From the NCBI GenBank assembly GCA_937934275.1, contig CALHAM010000074.1, positions 1-51,540 on the forward strand: 51,540 nucleotides of DNA, given 5' to 3'. Of this stretch, positions 49,754-51,540 are shown piece by piece. This stretch comes from an uncultured Saprospiraceae bacterium (GTDB lineage Bacteria > Bacteroidota > Bacteroidia > Chitinophagales > Saprospiraceae). The notes below the pieces were generated by a model that did no database searches, was not told where the DNA came from, and saw only the letters and a program-made list of their open reading frames with translations. Every line of letters begins with the position of its first letter. Within the stretch, counting starts at the first letter, position 1. The position numbers and the translations under genes were made by a program.

Positions 49754-51540
49754 CTATCGGGATTTCACGGGAACGGTGATGAGGGTGCTCACGCCCTGGC
49801 CTTTAGCAGTTTGTATGCTCATTTCCCCGTGAATGAATTGGACGCGCTGGCGCAAGTTGTCGGTTCCCATACCTTTCACTACATCGGCGGGGTCGAACCC
49901 AATGCCGTTGTCTTCGACCAAGATGGCAATATCGTCGCCATTTTGGGTGAGTTGCACGAGGATTTCGGTAGCTTGGGCGTGCTTGAGGCTGTTTTGCAGG
50001 AGTTCTTGGATGATGCGGTAGCAATTGAGGGCCACGGTGTGGTCTAAGTTTGTAAAGTCGCCAAAATGCTGGAAGTGAATGGTTGGGCCGTTGGGTGTTC
50101 GGAATCGGATGATTAGGTCGTGCAGAGCTTTGACCAGCCCAAATCGGCTCAGCGAGCTGGGCTGCAGGTTGTGGGCGATTTGGCGGGTTTCAGCAATGGT
50201 GTCGGTGAGTAGTTCTTTAATTTTTTGGAAATCTTCGTTTTTAGTCAATTGCGGGGCCTGCTGGGTGAGGCCCTCCAAGCGCATGCGGATAGCGGCGAGC
50301 ATGCCACCGACGCTGTCGTGTAGGTCGTGTGCGATGCGCTTTCGCTCGCTTTCCTGGCCTTCGAGCATACTCTGCATGGACTCGATGCGCAGAGCGTCTT
50401 CGAGTTGACGAATGGTTTGCTGGTTGATTTTTTCGCGCTGTTCGGCAATGACGCGGCTGGTCCGAAGGCGATGCCGATAGTCGCGCACCATGAAAAACAT
50501 GGCGATGACGCTGGCGGCGAAGAAGAGCGAAATAGCGAGCAGGGAGTTGCGCTGTTGGCGTTTCGACTCTTCGATGGCCTCTAATTCGCGGCTCAGCTTT
50601 TCTACCTTTTGCGTCTGTTCGCGCGTGCCGTATTGGGCGGCTAAGCGCTGAGAGGTAGCGACGCGGTCTCGGTGCAAGAGGGTGTCGGTCAGTCGGATGT
50701 GTCGCTGGGCATAGTGAAGCGCTCGAGGGAGGCTGTCTAGGGCCGCATACAGCATGGATAGATAGCGGTACAAGTCGCGCCTCAGCTCGTACTGATTGGA
50801 GGGGCAGGATTGTTCGGCGCGCTGGAGAGCGCGCAGTGCCATAAGATAATCTTTGGCCAAGAAGTTAAAGTATCCAATTCGATATTCGGCCTCGAGGGCA
50901 TAGACTTGGTGATGGCTCTGCCGGGCCAAGTCTCGCGCGCGGAAGGCCAACGGGAGGGCTTCGGAGTAGTTCTTACCGTCGGCCAAGTAGTCGGCTTCCT
51001 GCAAAAGGGCAGTAATTAGCAAGAGAGTATCGCCCAAGGCAAGGCCGCGCTCTCGGAAAGTGCGCCGCAAGGCGCTGGCTTGGACAGTGTCGCCGCGCAT
51101 CTGATGAACGCGAGCCATTTGGGCCAACAGAAGGGCTTCAGAGCGCTTGTTGCCGGTTTTCTTGAAATATTGAAGGGCTTCTTGCTGCATGGCAACGGCT
51201 TCATCGGCCATGCCGCGTTCGGGCAAGCGGGTAGCCAATTCGGCGCGGGCGCGGTGATAGGCTAAGGAGTCTCCTGCCTTTTGAAAGAGCTCCACGCTGC
51301 GGGCCAAATACTGAAAAGCGGAGTCGCGGTTGAGGGCTTCTTGCTCGCGGTAGAGCGCCCATTTATACCACCCTAAGCCTTGCTTTCTCAGGTCGCGCGC
51401 TCGAATGCCTTCGCTAAGTACTGCTTGGATTTCTTCGAACGCCATGGGCTTGTCGAAGAGGTTGTCCTCCTGAGCCTTTACAGGCGTCGGGCCTGCACAC
51501 AGGGCATAGAGGAGCAGGCTTGCCATGGTCAAAGACCGGC
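49754..51540 (-). CDS. TPR-containing sensor histidine kinase (HisKA_3 type), 5' end beyond window
   Basis: At least 592 residues. The N-terminus is a signal-peptide-like hydrophobic stretch (LLLYALCAGPTPVKAQ), then helical TPR-like repeats to about 290, a coiled coil, one membrane segment (about 329-348, LLAISLFFAASVIAMFFMV) and a cytoplasmic kinase. The dimerisation/phosphoacceptor motif is ERKRIAHDLHDSVGG, with His405 the likely phosphorylated residue. ATPase motifs are NSLKHAQATEI and VEDNGIGFDPAD. NarL-type partners are usual, but none is in view. The open frame continues to the window edge with Arg just before the hydrophobic stretch, so the real start probably lies outside; ATG 51526 would leave a signal peptide without basic residues. 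Confidence 0.88.
   Translation of the reverse strand, partial: RSLTMASLLLYALCAGPTPVKAQEDNLFDKPMAFEEIQAVLSEGIRARDLRKQGLGWYKWALYREQEALNRDSAFQYLARSVELFQKAGDSLAYHRARAELATRLPERGMADEAVAMQQEALQYFKKTGNKRSEALLLAQMARVHQMRGDTVQASALRRTFRERGLALGDTLLLITALLQEADYLADGKNYSEALPLAFRARDLARQSHHQVYALEAEYRIGYFNFLAKDYLMALRALQRAEQSCPSNQYELRRDLYRYLSMLYAALDSLPRALHYAQRHIRLTDTLLHRDRVATSQRLAAQYGTREQTQKVEKLSRELEAIEESKRQQRNSLLAISLFFAASVIAMFFMVRDYRHRLRTSRVIAEQREKINQQTIRQLEDALRIESMQSMLEGQESERKRIAHDLHDSVGGMLAAIRMRLEGLTQQAPQLTKNEDFQKIKELLTDTIAETRQIAHNLQPSSLSRFGLVKALHDLIIRFRTPNGPTIHFQHFGDFTNLDHTVALNCYRIIQELLQNSLKHAQATEILVQLTQNGDDIAILVEDNGIGFDPADVVKGMGTDNLRQRVQFIHGEMSIQTAKGQGVSTLITVPVKSR

Overview
The window reads as chromosome from a GC-rich member of the Bacteroidota, most likely of the Saprospirales/Chitinophagales type. 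The evidence is a set of group-specific traits. There is a GldJ gliding/type IX secretion lipoprotein next to a PorP/SprF-family protein. At least four secreted proteins end in a type IX (Por) sorting tail. Two bacillithiol genes are present (bshA, bshB1), along with an MqnP-like prenyltransferase, a type 2 IPP isomerase and a NamZ-type muramidase. Promoter-like TAnnTTTG boxes lie in front of many genes. No rRNA, insertion sequence, prophage or CRISPR array was seen.

Layout. 1-9 kb: the tail of an unknown gene, a FadN-type beta-oxidation fusion enzyme, bshB1, an mqnP-like gene, fabH, a MerC-GDCCVxC fusion, an exonuclease/GIY-YIG fusion and a type IX cargo protein. 9-18 kb: pckA, a secreted DUF3298-like protein, an M28 peptidase with PDZ domain, another cargo protein, and rpsA with a structured leader. 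18-28 kb: a CAU tRNA (probably tRNA-Ile2), a DUF3108 protein, an OmpA-family porin, an amino-acid dehydrogenase, a degenerate arginase-fold protein, murF, gldJ, a porP/sprF-like gene and type 2 idi. 28-39 kb: a degenerate HemC-like protein behind bshA, namZ, a lineage-type helical protein, kdsD, radC, an FG-GAP cargo protein, a thioredoxin and a small unknown. 39-51.5 kb: a thermolysin-like protease, ruvA, a MORN-caspase protein, a ChaN-like protein, a two-gene conflict module, superoxide dismutase and a TPR histidine kinase cut by the window edge.

Most of the window is housekeeping metabolism, envelope biogenesis and secretion. The clearest accessory system is at 45705-48434. A small protein resembling trypsin-co-occurring domain 1 directly abuts (TGA then ATG, no spacer) a 798-residue protein. 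That protein joins a trypsin-like protease, an NB-ARC/STAND NTPase and TPR repeats, three of which are nearly identical copies of 126 bp. This has the build of an NTP-dependent biological-conflict (possibly antiphage or programmed-death) system, with the TPRs as the likely sensor and the protease as effector. A second caspase-fold protease with MORN repeats lies about 1 kb away but appears to be exported.

Two proteins keep the fold but have lost catalytic residues of well-known enzymes: the HemC-like protein (28564-29412) and the arginase-like protein (22184-23287). Genes are tightly packed. Three convergent pairs overlap at their 3' ends, and strong hairpin terminators separate several others. 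All functional calls come from reading motifs by eye; no database search was run.
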